Source: Chengkuizengella sediminis
Lineage (GTDB): Bacteria > Bacillota > Bacilli > Paenibacillales > KCTC-33759
DNA: 64,000 nt
Assembly: GCF_010078385.1 (NCBI RefSeq)
Contig: NZ_SIJC01000003.1
Coordinates: 186,001-250,000 of the forward strand
Direction of reading: 5' to 3'
Every line of letters begins with the position of its first letter. Within the stretch, counting starts at the first letter, position 1. Positions 19,111-29,019 of the stretch are shown one piece after another. The notes under the pieces were generated by a model, which worked only from the letters and a program-made list of their open reading frames with translations, was not told where the DNA came from and did no database searches. The translations under genes and the position numbers were made by a program.

Positions 19111-19329
19111 TGTATTCCGTCGTCAAAACTAAAGCTGTCCTAAGCCAAATATAAATGGAAAGTTACTGTTTCCACATCAATATAAAGATTAACATTTTAA
19201 AGAATGAAGTTCGTATGTCATGTTTTCATGAAGTTTTACAATATGTTTTGACAAACGTTCCTCCCTTCTTCAAATGATTTTATATGTGAAACAAGTATGA
19301 ATGAAACTCACTACTAGATTTGTTATGCA

Positions 19330-20508
19330 TTAAACAAATTCAAATACTCCAGCAGCTCCCATACCTCCACCTATGCACATGCTTACCACTCCAAATTTGC
19401 TCTTTCTCCTTCTTGCTTCATGTAATAAAGTGGTTGTTAATTTTGTTCCTGTACAACCAAGTGGATGACCTAAAGCAATACCACCTCCATTGACATTCAC
19501 TTTATCTATATCTATACCTACTTGTTCAATTACTGCTACACATTGTGCAGCAAATGCTTCATTTATTTCAAAAAGATCGATATCCTGCAACGTTAAACCT
19601 GCTTGTTTTATCGCTTTGGGTATCGCTTCTACTGGGCCGATACCCATAATCTCAGGTGCTACTCCTGATACTGCAAAGGATCGAAAGATAGCCAGCGGTT
19701 TTAAACCCAATTGTTCTGCTTTTTCACGAGACATGACAACGACGGCAGATGCCGCATCATTCATTTGAGAGGAGTTCCCTGCGGTTACTGTCCCTTTTGT
19801 AAAAAAAGCAGGTTTTAATCTAGAGAGTACTTCAATAGAAGTATCAGGACGCACTCCTTCGTCTGTTTCTAATAAAAATGAAGTCTCTTCTTGTTTCCCA
19901 CTTTCACTTATAAACGATTGTTTCACAGAGACAGGGACAATCTCTTCTTTAAATTTTCCCTCATTGATCGCTGAGGCGGCTTTTTGGTGACTTCTTACTG
20001 CAAAAGCATCTTGTTTTTCGCGGTTGATATCATATTTTTTCGCAACATTTTCTGCAGTAACGCCCATTTGAATATATACCTCAGGACGTGAATCTACTAA
20101 ATAAGGATTCGGTTGTGGTTTAAACCCCGACATAGGAACATGACTCATGCTCTCCACCCCACCAGCTACCATCACTTCTGCAGAACCACATTGTATTCGT
20201 TCCGCTGCAAAAGCAATGGATTGTAAACCTGAGGCACAAAATCGATTCACGGTTAACGCAGGTACATGGTCCGGTAAACCTGCACGCAAGGATATAATCC
20301 GTCCCATATTCAAACCCTGCTCACCTTCTGGCATCGCGCATCCGATAATAACATCTTCTATTTTCTGTTTTGTTAAACCTGTGGTTCGATTAATCACTTC
20401 TTCAACAACTAAAGCCCCTAAATCCTCTGCACGGGTTTGAGCAAGTGAACCTTTATGAGCTTTGCCCATCGGAGTTCTAACTGCTGAAACAATAACTGCT
20501 TCCTTCAT
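19330..20508 (-). CDS. fadA: Acetyl-CoA C-acyltransferase (3-ketoacyl-CoA thiolase)
   Basis: Thiolase that performs the last step of beta-oxidation, cleaving 3-ketoacyl-CoA with CoA. The 392 residues contain the nucleophilic cysteine in [17 protein letters not shown], the conserved INEAFA, the [16 protein letters not shown] histidine block, and the second active cysteine in [13 protein letters not shown]. The ATG follows GAGGAGG. It starts 33 bases after the fadN stop. The order fadN-fadA-fadE is exactly that of the Bacillus subtilis fadNAE operon, which is the basis for the symbol. Confidence 0.97.
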   Translation of the reverse strand: MKEAVIVSAVRTPMGKAHKGSLAQTRAEDLGALVVEEVINRTTGLTKQKIEDVIIGCAMPEGEQGLNMGRIISLRAGLPDHVPALTVNRFCASGLQSIAFAAERIQCGSAEVMVAGGVESMSHVPMSGFKPQPNPYLVDSRPEVYIQMGVTAENVAKKYDINREKQDAFAVRSHQKAASAINEGKFKEEIVPVSVKQSFISESGKQEETSFLLETDEGVRPDTSIEVLSRLKPAFFTKGTVTAGNSSQMNDAASAVVVMSREKAEQLGLKPLAIFRSFAVSGVAPEIMGIGPVEAIPKAIKQAGLTLQDIDLFEINEAFAAQCVAVIEQVGIDIDKVNVNGGGIALGHPLGCTGTKLTTTLLHEARRRKSKFGVVSMCIGGGMGAAGVFEFV

Positions 20509-20541
20509 CCTATCTCCTCCTCAAAAAGAGTCACTTGAAAC

Positions 20542-22914
20542 TTAATTACGTAACGGTTTTCTTGTTAGTAACATGTGCTGTATACGTTCTTGTGATTTCG
20601 GTTCACCACATAAACTTAAAAAGGCCTCAAGTTCTAATTCCAGTAAATACTTTTCGGAAACGAGACTATTCGCCGCTACCTTACCACCAGATAATATATT
20701 AGCAAGCTGTGTGCCAATTAGCTCATCATGCTCACTGATAAATCCACTCATTTTCATTTGATATAATCCCATTTTCAATGCAGCGAGTCCTGGTTCACCC
20801 ACCACTCTTACTTTCTTCTGTATTGGCGGCTCATAACCAGCAATGGACATCCCGAGCGCCGCTTGTTTTGCATCATAAATTAAATGATCTGGATTCATCG
20901 TAATTCGATCTGATGCTTTTAATAAACCAAGATCCTTAGCATCCGATGCACTCGTAGAAACTTTTGCCATACCAATCGTTTCAAATACACGGTTCACAAA
21001 TGGCTGTAAGTCAATCGTTTTGTCAATATCAACAGGGGAGGTAGATCGAACTAACATTTCTTTGGTACCCCCACCTGCTGGGATCAAACCAACCCCCATC
21101 TCAACGAGGCCCATATAAGTTTCAGCAGATGCTTGCACATGAGCAGATGGTAAACAAACTTCTACACCACCACCTAACGTCATACCAAACGGAGCAGTGA
21201 CAATTGGTTTTTCAAAGTACTTTAATCCCATCGCCATTTGATGAAAACCTTGAATCATCTGTTCAATCTCAAACCAATCTTCGTCTTGTGCCGCCATCAG
21301 CAGCATCATTAAATTGGCACCTACACAAAAGTTCTTCCCTTTTTGATGTCCAATGACCAAACCTCGATAATTTTTACGAACCTCCTCTAAAGAGATGGGA
21401 ACCATTTGTAAAACATCAGGTCCGATCGTATTGTTCATAGAATGGAATTGTAGACAGGCGATATCGTCTCCAATATCAAATAAGCTAGCCCCTGTATTAC
21501 TCTTGATCACTCCGTTTTTTTCTTTGATTTGATCTAAAGTAATAATCTCCTTTGGAACTTCCTTTTCTTTTAAACCACCATCGATTTGAATATAAAAGGT
21601 TTTGTCACCTTGTTTTTCATAAAAAGAGGTTTTTCCTGAGGCAAGCATGGATTCAATCCACGCAGGGATTTTCTCACCTTCTTCTTTCATTCTTGAAACG
21701 GTATCTACAACGCCTACTGCATCCCAGGCTTCAAATGGTCCAAGGTCCCAATTAAATCCCCATTTCATGGCTTCATCCACAGCTTGAATATCATCCGATA
21801 TTTCAAAGACTTTGTTTGCAGCATATAACCAGCCATTCTTCATTAGTTCCCAAGTGAACTTTCCGCCTTTATCATCTGATTCAATCAGGGCTTTTAATTT
21901 GTTTTTTAGTCCTTTTGCATTTTTTGCTGCCTCTACGGATTTCAAGTTGCTTTTACTTCTAGGAATGTACGTTTTATTTGCAACATCAAGTTCTAAAATC
22001 ACTTTTCCTTTATCCGTACGTTTTTTCTGATAAAAACCAGATCCTGCTTTATCCCCTATGTATCCTTGTTCGACCATGTATTCCATCAGTTCAGGGACTT
22101 TGAATATTTCCTTCTCTTCAAGATCTGATACATTTTCATACATATTATTTGAAACTAAAACAAACGTATCAATACCTACTAAATCCAATGTACGAAATGT
22201 AGCACTTTTGGGTCTTCCTATTAAAGGACCTGTCAGTTCATCTACTTCTGATATTGTCAAACCTAGTTTTCCCATCTGTTTAAGAGAGCTTAAAAGACCG
22301 TAGGTACCGATCCGATTTGCAATAAAGTTAGGTGTGTCTTTGGCAATAACTACTCCTTTTCCTAATTTCTTCTCACAAAAACTTTTCATAAAAGAAACGA
22401 TGCTTGGATCTGTATGTTTAGTAGGGATAAACTCAAGCAGTTTCATATATCTAGGTGGATTAAAAAAATGAGTGCCTAAAAAGTGTTTTTTAAACTGCTC
22501 TGAGTTATTTTCACATATAGCGTGAACGGAGATACCAGAAGTATTAGAGCTCACAATGGTACCTGGGTTCCAAAATTGTTCTATTTTTTTGAAAAATCCT
22601 TGTTTAATTTCAAGGTTTTCAATAATGACTTCGATCACCCAATCCACATCTGCAATACGGTGTAAATCGTCATCAAAATTGCCTACCTCTATACGATTTA
22701 AAACCTCTTTTGTGAATAGGGGACTTGGTTTGTTTTTCAACAGATTTTTTTTAGAGGCTTCAACGATGTCATTCATCTTGTTCGGATCTGTTTCTCCCTT
22801 TGGAGCCATGTCTAACAGTAAGGTTTGAATACCTACATTCGCTAAATGTGCAGCGATTGTCGCTCCCATCACACCTGAGCCCAAAACTGCTGCTTTACGA
22901 ATTGTTCTCTCCAT
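20542..22914 (-). CDS. fadN: 3-hydroxyacyl-CoA dehydrogenase / enoyl-CoA hydratase (FadN)
   Basis: Bifunctional beta-oxidation enzyme of 790 residues. The N-terminal NAD-binding fold starts with AAVLGSGVMGATIAAHLANVG, followed by the hydroxyacyl-CoA dehydrogenase C-terminal domains (SSNTSGISVHAICEN, HFFNPPRYMKLLEFIPT, and KDTPNFIANRIG). A crotonase domain lies in the last third (CVGANLMMLL, GMTLGGGVEVCLPSAHVQAS, GVGLIPAGGG). This order, dehydrogenase first and hydratase last, is the reverse of Escherichia coli FadB and typical of FadN. I start at the ATG at 22914 because AAGGAG sits eight bases before it; GTG codons further upstream overlap that site. The gap to the lcfA stop is 12 bases. Confidence 0.96.
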   Translation of the reverse strand: MERTIRKAAVLGSGVMGATIAAHLANVGIQTLLLDMAPKGETDPNKMNDIVEASKKNLLKNKPSPLFTKEVLNRIEVGNFDDDLHRIADVDWVIEVIIENLEIKQGFFKKIEQFWNPGTIVSSNTSGISVHAICENNSEQFKKHFLGTHFFNPPRYMKLLEFIPTKHTDPSIVSFMKSFCEKKLGKGVVIAKDTPNFIANRIGTYGLLSSLKQMGKLGLTISEVDELTGPLIGRPKSATFRTLDLVGIDTFVLVSNNMYENVSDLEEKEIFKVPELMEYMVEQGYIGDKAGSGFYQKKRTDKGKVILELDVANKTYIPRSKSNLKSVEAAKNAKGLKNKLKALIESDDKGGKFTWELMKNGWLYAANKVFEISDDIQAVDEAMKWGFNWDLGPFEAWDAVGVVDTVSRMKEEGEKIPAWIESMLASGKTSFYEKQGDKTFYIQIDGGLKEKEVPKEIITLDQIKEKNGVIKSNTGASLFDIGDDIACLQFHSMNNTIGPDVLQMVPISLEEVRKNYRGLVIGHQKGKNFCVGANLMMLLMAAQDEDWFEIEQMIQGFHQMAMGLKYFEKPIVTAPFGMTLGGGVEVCLPSAHVQASAETYMGLVEMGVGLIPAGGGTKEMLVRSTSPVDIDKTIDLQPFVNRVFETIGMAKVSTSASDAKDLGLLKASDRITMNPDHLIYDAKQAALGMSIAGYEPPIQKKVRVVGEPGLAALKMGLYQMKMSGFISEHDELIGTQLANILSGGKVAANSLVSEKYLLELELEAFLSLCGEPKSQERIQHMLLTRKPLRN

Positions 22915-22926
22915 AATCACCACTCC

Positions 22927-24600
22927 TTAAGCTAATTTTTCCTCTTCCTCTTCTTTTAATTTTCTGCGTAATATTTTACCTACGATGGACTTAGGCAGTT
23001 CATCTCGGAACTCGTAAATTCTAGGTACTTTATAGGCAGCAAGCTTGGAGCGACAGTATTGGTCTAATGCTTCCTCTGAAATCGTGAACCCTTCTTTTTT
23101 TACGATATAAGCTTTGACGGTTTCACCTCGATATTCATCAGGAATACCTAAAACAATCACTTCCTTCACAACAGGATGCTCATATAAAACTTCCTCCACA
23201 TCTCTTGGATATATATTGTACCCTCCAGCAATGATGAGGTCCTTTTTCCGATCTACAACGTAGAAATAACCATTGTCGTCCATATAACCCATGTCCCCTG
23301 TGTATAACCACCCATCTTTTAAGGTCGCCTCGGTCTCTTCTGGTTTGTTCCAATACCCTTTCATGATCTGCGGGCCTTTGCCAATGATTTCTCCTAATTC
23401 ACCTGCTTTTACTTCTTCACCTTCAGGATTGACCACTTTGCATTCTGTATCGGGCCATGGGATACCAATACTTCCATTCACACTTTTCCCCCATACTGGA
23501 TTCCCACAAATGACAGGCGAGGATTCAGATAAGCCGTAGCCTTCCACTAATTTCCCACCAGTTAGTTCCTCAAACTTAGCTTGTGTGGTTAGAGGTAATG
23601 GAGCCGATCCACTAATACAAAACTTGATAGAAGATAGATCTGTTTCGGTTACTTTCGGATGATTTATAATTCCTTGATACAAGGTTGGAGCGCCTGGGAA
23701 AAATGTTGGTCTTTGTGTTTTGATCGTCTTCATCATGACATCAATATCAAATTTAGGAATTAAAACCAGTTTAGCTGCATGTGCTGCTGCAAAAAGCATA
23801 CAAATCGTCATCCCATACACATGGAATAACGGTACTACAGCTAATACAGTTTCTTCTCCTCTTTCAGTATGATAAGCCCAAGCCTGACATTGTGTTACAT
23901 TGGCCACTAAATTTTTATGCGTTAACATGACGCCTTTTGGTGTTCCTGTTGTACCTCCAGTATATTGAAGAACAGCTATATCCTCGGGAACACAAGGATC
24001 TTCCACAGGTGTATCTTTGGCGTTCTCCATAAATTGGTGTAAAGTTTGAATCGGTTCTTTGCTATAGTCGATATCTACAGTGGGTCCTTTTTTGATTTTT
24101 TGAACTAGAGGATATAACATTTTTTTGAGTGGTGGAAGCCCATCGGGTATACTTGTGGTGAAAATATGTTCCAAACCTACCTTTTCTTTGACAGCTTTTA
24201 CTCGCGGATAGACCAAATCTAAACAAAAAATGATCTTAGCCCCCGAATCTGAAAAGTGATGTTCTAACTCTCGTTCCACATACAATGGATTCGTTTGTAC
24301 AACGATACCTCCTGCAAATAAAATGCCGAAATAACAATATACAAACTGAGGCGTATTCGGTAACATTATCGCTACGCGATCCCCCTTCTTCACACCCAAT
24401 TCCTTCAGTCCATTTGCGACTTGATACGAACGTGTTAATAGCTCCTGGAAGGTCATTTCTTTGCCAAAGAAATGAATCGCTTTGTTGTTAGGAAATTGTT
24501 CTGCGGTCAACTTTAAGTAATCTGAGATTCGATAGTCAGGATAATCAAGGTGTGGTTGAATCTCCGTTGGATAAAAATTATTCCATGGATTGTTTGCCAT
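22927..24600 (-). CDS. lcfA: Long-chain fatty acid-CoA ligase
   Basis: AMP-forming ligase that activates long-chain fatty acids to acyl-CoA, feeding the fad enzymes. Motifs: the ATP/AMP signature LQYTGGTTGTPKGVMLTH, VEGYGLSES, YTGDMGYMDDNGYF, DRKKDLIIAGGYNIYPRDVE, and the C-terminal lysine in SIVGKILRRKL. The start is the ATG at 24600 (MANNPWNNF), eight bases after AAAGAGGTGG, giving 557 residues; an in-frame ATG at 24645 lacks a ribosome binding site. It lies between etfA and fadN. In B. subtilis lcfA also shares an operon with etfB and etfA. Confidence 0.96.
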   Translation of the reverse strand: MANNPWNNFYPTEIQPHLDYPDYRISDYLKLTAEQFPNNKAIHFFGKEMTFQELLTRSYQVANGLKELGVKKGDRVAIMLPNTPQFVYCYFGILFAGGIVVQTNPLYVERELEHHFSDSGAKIIFCLDLVYPRVKAVKEKVGLEHIFTTSIPDGLPPLKKMLYPLVQKIKKGPTVDIDYSKEPIQTLHQFMENAKDTPVEDPCVPEDIAVLQYTGGTTGTPKGVMLTHKNLVANVTQCQAWAYHTERGEETVLAVVPLFHVYGMTICMLFAAAHAAKLVLIPKFDIDVMMKTIKTQRPTFFPGAPTLYQGIINHPKVTETDLSSIKFCISGSAPLPLTTQAKFEELTGGKLVEGYGLSESSPVICGNPVWGKSVNGSIGIPWPDTECKVVNPEGEEVKAGELGEIIGKGPQIMKGYWNKPEETEATLKDGWLYTGDMGYMDDNGYFYVVDRKKDLIIAGGYNIYPRDVEEVLYEHPVVKEVIVLGIPDEYRGETVKAYIVKKEGFTISEEALDQYCRSKLAAYKVPRIYEFRDELPKSIVGKILRRKLKEEEEEKLA

Positions 24601-24684
24601 CAGTACCACCTCTTTATTTAAATTTATAAAACTCGATCTATTCATCTCTTTATAGAAACGTGTTTTGATGCAATTGGAATCAGA

Positions 24685-25671
24685 TCAGCTATGATCTGAT
24701 AACACTCGCTCAAACTGTTTCGTTAATAATGGGACTACTTCAAATAAATCTCCTACAATACCGTAATCTGCAATATCAAATATTGGGGCTTCTGGGTCCT
24801 TATTAATCGCCACTATGATTTTTGAGTTCGACATGCCTGCCAAATGCTGTATCGCACCTGAAATACCACATGCGATATATAAATCAGGGGTTACTACTTT
24901 CCCTGTTTGGCCAATTTGAAGTGCATAATCACAATATTCTGCGTCACAAGCACCTCTTGAAGCACCCACTGCCGCTCCAATCACCTGTGCTAGTTCCTTT
25001 AAAGGTTCAAAGCCTGCTGTGCTTTTCACCCCCCTACCTCCTGCGACAATGATTTTTGCTTCGGATAAGTCAATCCCATCCGTAGTTTTTTGTATGACTT
25101 CTTTTACCGTAGTTTTAATCTCATCCAGGTTTATTGTCTTTTGAATTTTTTTTGCAGTTTCATGTTGATCCATTTTAGAGCATGGTATATTGTTTGGCCG
25201 TATTGTAGCAAAAATCTTATCATGAGATACCACCCTCCTTTGAAAAGCCTTACCTGCGTAAATCGGTCGGGTAAAAACAATATTTCCTTCACTGATTTCG
25301 ACATCCGTACAATCTGTAATTAACCCACAGCCTAATCGAGCTGCTACACGAGGAGCAAAATCTTTGCCTATAGCCGTATGTGGTATGAATATGATGTCTG
25401 GGTTTTTATCTTCAATGATGGAAGTGAATGCTTGTGTATATCCATCGGTAGTATACGTATCCAATAATTTGTTTTCTACGAATAAAACTTCACTTGCACC
25501 ATATTCAGTCAGCGAATCTGCTAGAGCTTCAGGTTGGCTGCCGAATAAAACAGCTGTAATCAAACCTCCATCGTTCACTCTTCTTGCTGCTTCTAAAACT
25601 TCAAAGGATACGTTTCGTAAACTACCATTTTTGGTTTCTGCGAATACTACAACATGTTTAGCCAACTGCAT
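24685..25671 (-). CDS. etfA: Electron transfer flavoprotein alpha subunit
   Basis: FAD-carrying subunit of ETF, which takes electrons from acyl-CoA dehydrogenase. The 328 residues have an N-terminal nucleotide-binding-like fold (HVVVFAETKNGSLRNVSFEV) and the C-terminal FAD domain: VAGGRGVKSTAGFEPL, GASRGACDAEY, YALQIGQTGKVVTPDLYIAC, GISGAIQHLAGM and INKDPEAPIFDIADYGIVGD. It overlaps the end of etfB by 14 bases, which suggests translational coupling. Its partners are etfB and fadE in the same cluster. Confidence 0.97.
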   Translation of the reverse strand: MQLAKHVVVFAETKNGSLRNVSFEVLEAARRVNDGGLITAVLFGSQPEALADSLTEYGASEVLFVENKLLDTYTTDGYTQAFTSIIEDKNPDIIFIPHTAIGKDFAPRVAARLGCGLITDCTDVEISEGNIVFTRPIYAGKAFQRRVVSHDKIFATIRPNNIPCSKMDQHETAKKIQKTINLDEIKTTVKEVIQKTTDGIDLSEAKIIVAGGRGVKSTAGFEPLKELAQVIGAAVGASRGACDAEYCDYALQIGQTGKVVTPDLYIACGISGAIQHLAGMSNSKIIVAINKDPEAPIFDIADYGIVGDLFEVVPLLTKQFERVLSDHS

Positions 25672-26428
25672 TCACCTCTTTTTGTAAACATTGGACTAGT
25701 TCATTCACTTGATCGTTTAATTCACCTTGCAGCATTCTTCCTGCCTGCCTTTCAGGTGGTAGAGTAATATCTTTAATGTTTGTTTTTGCATGTATTTGTG
25801 TGAGATCAATAGAAAGCTCTTCCGCAGTGATATGTTGAATTGGTTTTTTCTTTGCTTTCATGATGCCTGGTAAAGAAGGGTATCTCGGTTCGTTTAAACC
25901 TTGCTGTGCTGTAATTAAAAGGGGTAGTTCTGCTTCAATGACTTCAATATCTCCCTCTACATCTCTTTGAACCTCAACTTGAGATCCATTCACTTCTACT
26001 TTTATTGCCGCATAAATATGAGGAAGATCTAACTCTTCTGCCAAACGTGCTCCTCCTTGAGCTGCACCATTATCAACTGACATATACCCTCCTAAAATCA
26101 AGTCGAACTCCTGTTGTTTTAATACTGCAGCCAAAACTTTAGAAGTAGTGAATTCATCACCAAACAATCTTTCATCATCAATTAATATCGCTTGATCCGC
26201 TCCCATAGCCAGAGCTGTTCTTAATGCACTCTCCACACGAGTGGGACCAACTGAGATTGCTGTAACTGAACCTCCAAATTGCTCTTTTAAGCGAATAGCT
26301 TCTTCTAAAGCGTATTCATCATAAGGATTGATGATGAATTTCACACCATCTTCACTAATCTGACCCTCTCTAATGATTATTTTATCCTCTGTATCAAAGG
26401 TTTGTTTAAGACACACCATGATGTTCAT
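25658..26428 (-). CDS. etfB: Electron transfer flavoprotein beta subunit
   Basis: AMP-binding beta subunit of ETF, 256 residues. It starts with NIMVCLKQTFDTEDKI, contains the recognition motif region (EEAIRLKEQFGGSVTAISVG, RTALAMGADQAILIDDE), and the late block LLITAQQGLNEPRYPSLPGIMKAKKKPI typical of EtfB. It is the first gene of the minus-strand cluster etfB-etfA-lcfA-fadN-fadA-fadE. The region upstream holds a full match to the CcpA binding consensus at 26637-26651, so repression by good carbon sources is likely. Confidence 0.96.
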   Translation of the reverse strand: MNIMVCLKQTFDTEDKIIIREGQISEDGVKFIINPYDEYALEEAIRLKEQFGGSVTAISVGPTRVESALRTALAMGADQAILIDDERLFGDEFTTSKVLAAVLKQQEFDLILGGYMSVDNGAAQGGARLAEELDLPHIYAAIKVEVNGSQVEVQRDVEGDIEVIEAELPLLITAQQGLNEPRYPSLPGIMKAKKKPIQHITAEELSIDLTQIHAKTNIKDITLPPERQAGRMLQGELNDQVNELVQCLQKEVNAVG

Positions 26429-26636
26429 AGTTCAGCCCCTATTCCTAATATTTTTATAGTAGTTATTGACGTATTTATAGTAGAGTTAATTCCACTACTT
26501 TTTTTCTCTCATTGTTTTATATTTTATGGCTGAAATATAAGTATCATGCCATTATGGACTAACTTACTGTTTTGGTCATATCGTATTGTGAAGCGTGTTA
26601 AATTCATAAGTTGTATTTTAATGGTTTTGCTTTTTG

Positions 26637-26651
26637 TGGTAGCGCTTTCAA
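26637..26651. promoter_or_regulatory. Catabolite-responsive element (cre) upstream of the fad cluster
   Basis: TGGTAGCGCTTTCAA matches the cre consensus TGNNARCGNWWWCAW at all 15 positions. It lies 209 bases before etfB and 49 bases after the stop of the GDSL hydrolase gene, which is also transcribed leftward. It fits CcpA control of fatty-acid degradation as known in Bacillus; the distance from the operon promoter is not known. Confidence 0.65.
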
Positions 26652-26699
26652 CACTAGATATATTTTAGTGTTTTATTTTTTGAATGTCTGTCCGATCCA

Positions 26700-27344
26700 T
26701 TATTTTAATTTTAATGGCTCGTAGCCAAGATGGTGGAAAACATTTGCCAGCACCTCATAACCTTTCGAGTTGGGATGCACTTGATCTGAAAACAAATATT
26801 GTTCTTCATTTCCAATATAAGCTTGATAGGCATTAGCAACACGGATATTACCTTTATGAAATCTCTGTATCATATTGTTAAAACGATTCACTACAAACTG
26901 TGCATCTAACATTTGAGGTTTAGGATTGTAAAGATTCGTTATGTTAATCATACAATGATCTAACCTATCATCTTTAAACTTTTTGATCAAGCCGACAATT
27001 TCCCTCATATTTTTTTTGAATTTTTTTAATGCACCAATCATATGTTTAATTTCTTGATCGGTAAAATACAATTCGGCAGCTCGAAGTAAGTCGTTGCCAC
27101 CCACCGTTATTGTAATAATATCAGCCTCCTTTAGTTCTTTCTGCATGGATGAATCAAGTGTGATTAATTCTAAAACGTCCTGTGAAGTTGCCCCTGAAAT
27201 CCCCGCATTCGTAAAATGTATCTTTTTGTATAAATTTTGTTCAAGCAGTGTGTGGTATCTACTTGCAAATCCTCTACCCTCAGGTGCACCTACACCAACA
27301 GTTAATGAATCACCAATGGCTACATAACAAAGCTCATGATGCAT
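26700..27344 (-). CDS. SGNH/GDSL-family lipase or esterase
   Basis: Serine hydrolase of 214 residues without a signal peptide. The four SGNH blocks are present: AIGDSLTVGVG with the catalytic serine, NAGISGATSQD, VGGNDLLRAAEL, and DQVHPNSKGYEV with aspartate and histidine. The length and lack of export signal match spore-associated LipC-type phospholipase B of Bacillus, but this is only an analogy. It has its own position 271 bases before the fad cluster and could be read through into it. Confidence 0.88.
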   Translation of the reverse strand: MHHELCYVAIGDSLTVGVGAPEGRGFASRYHTLLEQNLYKKIHFTNAGISGATSQDVLELITLDSSMQKELKEADIITITVGGNDLLRAAELYFTDQEIKHMIGALKKFKKNMREIVGLIKKFKDDRLDHCMINITNLYNPKPQMLDAQFVVNRFNNMIQRFHKGNIRVANAYQAYIGNEEQYLFSDQVHPNSKGYEVLANVFHHLGYEPLKLK

Positions 27345-27912
27345 AAATCTCTCTCCATTCTGAGTATGAGTATGTTGTTATAGTTTATTCATATAGTTTG
27401 TTCAGAATGTTTAAAAAGGAGTCAAAATTTTTGGTGGAAAATGGAGAGTTTTGTCTACATCATCTTTTTCTACTATTTCTACTTTTTCAACTTCATTTCC
27501 TGCTTTCATATCAAAATATTCATGTATTAAAAATTGGTAAAAATAAAGGGAATACATGGTCTTATTCCATGCTTTTTGAAGATTCTAAAAAAATAGCGGG
27601 AAATAAAGGTCTTATATCACTGTTTTTAGCCCAGATAAGGTAGAATGATGCAAATATTGGCGTAATAAGACCACTAATTCCCGCTATTTATTATTTTGAG
27701 CTAATGTTATAAGAATAAGACCACAATTTCCCGCTATTTTCAATTCCTCTTAACTGTATAATTAAATTCCTATTATTAAAAATAAAACTTTCCCTAGTTT
27801 ATCCACCTTTTATTTCTACAATAGATAAGCCTTAAGACAATCAATAGTACAAATTAGCGATAAACGTTGGTTGAACTGATCATTTTATTAGAAAAATATA
27901 TTGATTTCGTTA
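27345..27912. other. Intergenic region holding palindromic repeat element 2
   Basis: No gene seen. The second copy of the inverted-repeat element fills 27541-27740. The rest is AT-rich DNA; the first part has the promoter area of the GDSL gene and the last part no clear signal. Confidence 0.55.
27541..27740. repeat. Palindromic intergenic repeat element, copy 2
   Basis: Two plus units (27541-27565, 27590-27614) and two minus units (27664-27689, 27714-27739) of the same motif as at 10604-10803. Examples are AAATAGCGGGAAATAAAGG followed by TCTTAT, and AATAAGACCACTAATTCCCG followed by CTATTT. Both minus units are well preserved here. Spacing between units is about 50, 75 and 50 bases in both elements. 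Confidence 0.75.
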
Positions 27913-28698
27913 TCAATCTCCATCTATAAGTCTTCCTAAACCTCCAAGTACACTACCTTCTTCTTTTCTGCCCGTAGCCCCAGATGCAGAAACGATTCGA
28001 TCCGCCATTCGACTAAATGGCAGGGATTGAATCCAAACCGTACCAGGTCCTCTTAATGTAGCAAAGAAGAGTCCTTCTCCTCCGAAAATGGCTGTTTTAA
28101 TTCCTTTAACAAATTCAATATCATATTCTACATCCTGAGTCATTGCAACCAAACACCCAGTGTCAACTCTTAATACCTCACCTGGTTGAAGTTGCTTTTT
28201 ACATACCGTACCTCCAGTATGTACAAAACTCATTCCATCTCCCTCAAGTTTCTGCATGATAAAACCTTCTCCACCGAAGAAACCTGCTCCTAATTTTTTT
28301 TGCAGGGCAATTCCAATAGATACTCCTTTTGCTGCGCATAGGAAGGAGTCCTTCTGGCAAATGATTTTACCACCCATTTCGCTTAAATCCATAGGGATGA
28401 TTTTGCCAGGATACGGTGAAGCAAAACTGACTCTGCGTTTACCATGACCTTTATTCGTAAATAAAGTCATAAACAAGCTTTCACCTGTTACTAACCGTTT
28501 CCCTGCACCGAATAATTTACCCATCAGACCTTTATCTTGATTCGTGCCATCACCAAAAATCGTATTCATCTCAATATGATCTTCCATCATCATTAAGCTG
28601 CCCGCTTCGGCGATGACACTTTCCTCTGGATCTAATTCTACTTCAACATACTGCATTTCTTCTCCTGATATAAAATAATCAATTTCGTGAGCGTTCAT
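27913..28698 (-). CDS. TIGR00266/AIM24 family protein
   Basis: Cytoplasmic beta-rich protein of 261 residues in the family once called DUF124, related to mitochondrial AIM24. Characteristic stretches are VIAEAGSLMMMEDHIEMNT, TNKGHGKRRVSFASPYPGKI, GIALQKKLGAGFFGGEGFIM and GEGLFFATLRGPGTVWIQS. The biochemical role of the family is not established. It is monocistronic with a ribosome binding site GAGGGA before the ATG. Confidence 0.92.
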   Translation of the reverse strand: MNAHEIDYFISGEEMQYVEVELDPEESVIAEAGSLMMMEDHIEMNTIFGDGTNQDKGLMGKLFGAGKRLVTGESLFMTLFTNKGHGKRRVSFASPYPGKIIPMDLSEMGGKIICQKDSFLCAAKGVSIGIALQKKLGAGFFGGEGFIMQKLEGDGMSFVHTGGTVCKKQLQPGEVLRVDTGCLVAMTQDVEYDIEFVKGIKTAIFGGEGLFFATLRGPGTVWIQSLPFSRMADRIVSASGATGRKEEGSVLGGLGRLIDGD

Positions 28699-29019
28699 TA
28701 AAATCCCTCATTTCTTTTATATTCATATATATTTATTGAAACTAGCTTCTATTAATGCATCAAAAATAGGTTTGACGATCATCATTGGAATTCATCACAA
28801 CGATTATAGTTCTAACTGTCATCTTAATAATATAGTAGCTTTTTATACAAACTGTCTATCAACTAAGGAAACAACGGTATAATAGATAGGTACATAGAGT
28901 GAAGATCACACGACTAAAGTCGCGTGCTTCTAGTATTACTGCTAGAGTTTCCCACTTCTCAGACCTCGTTACCTACTATCTCCATGGGCGTTAATTCGGA
29001 CACTTCCTGCCCTATTTTC
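28699..29019. other. Gap holding the right end of the IS200/IS605 element
   Basis: No gene. It contains the upstream region of the TIGR00266 gene and, from about 28890, the end of the IS element past tnpB. That end has the subterminal hairpin at 28901-28930 and the stretch that in this family encodes the guide (omega) RNA used by TnpB. Confidence 0.6.

Noticed and set aside
19111..19329. A FadR operator between fadA and fadE
   Set aside because: TGAATGA-like half sites occur (near 19298) but no full inverted repeat could be found.
27398..27643. An 81-codon plus-strand frame
   Set aside because: It runs into the palindromic repeat element and has no start signals.
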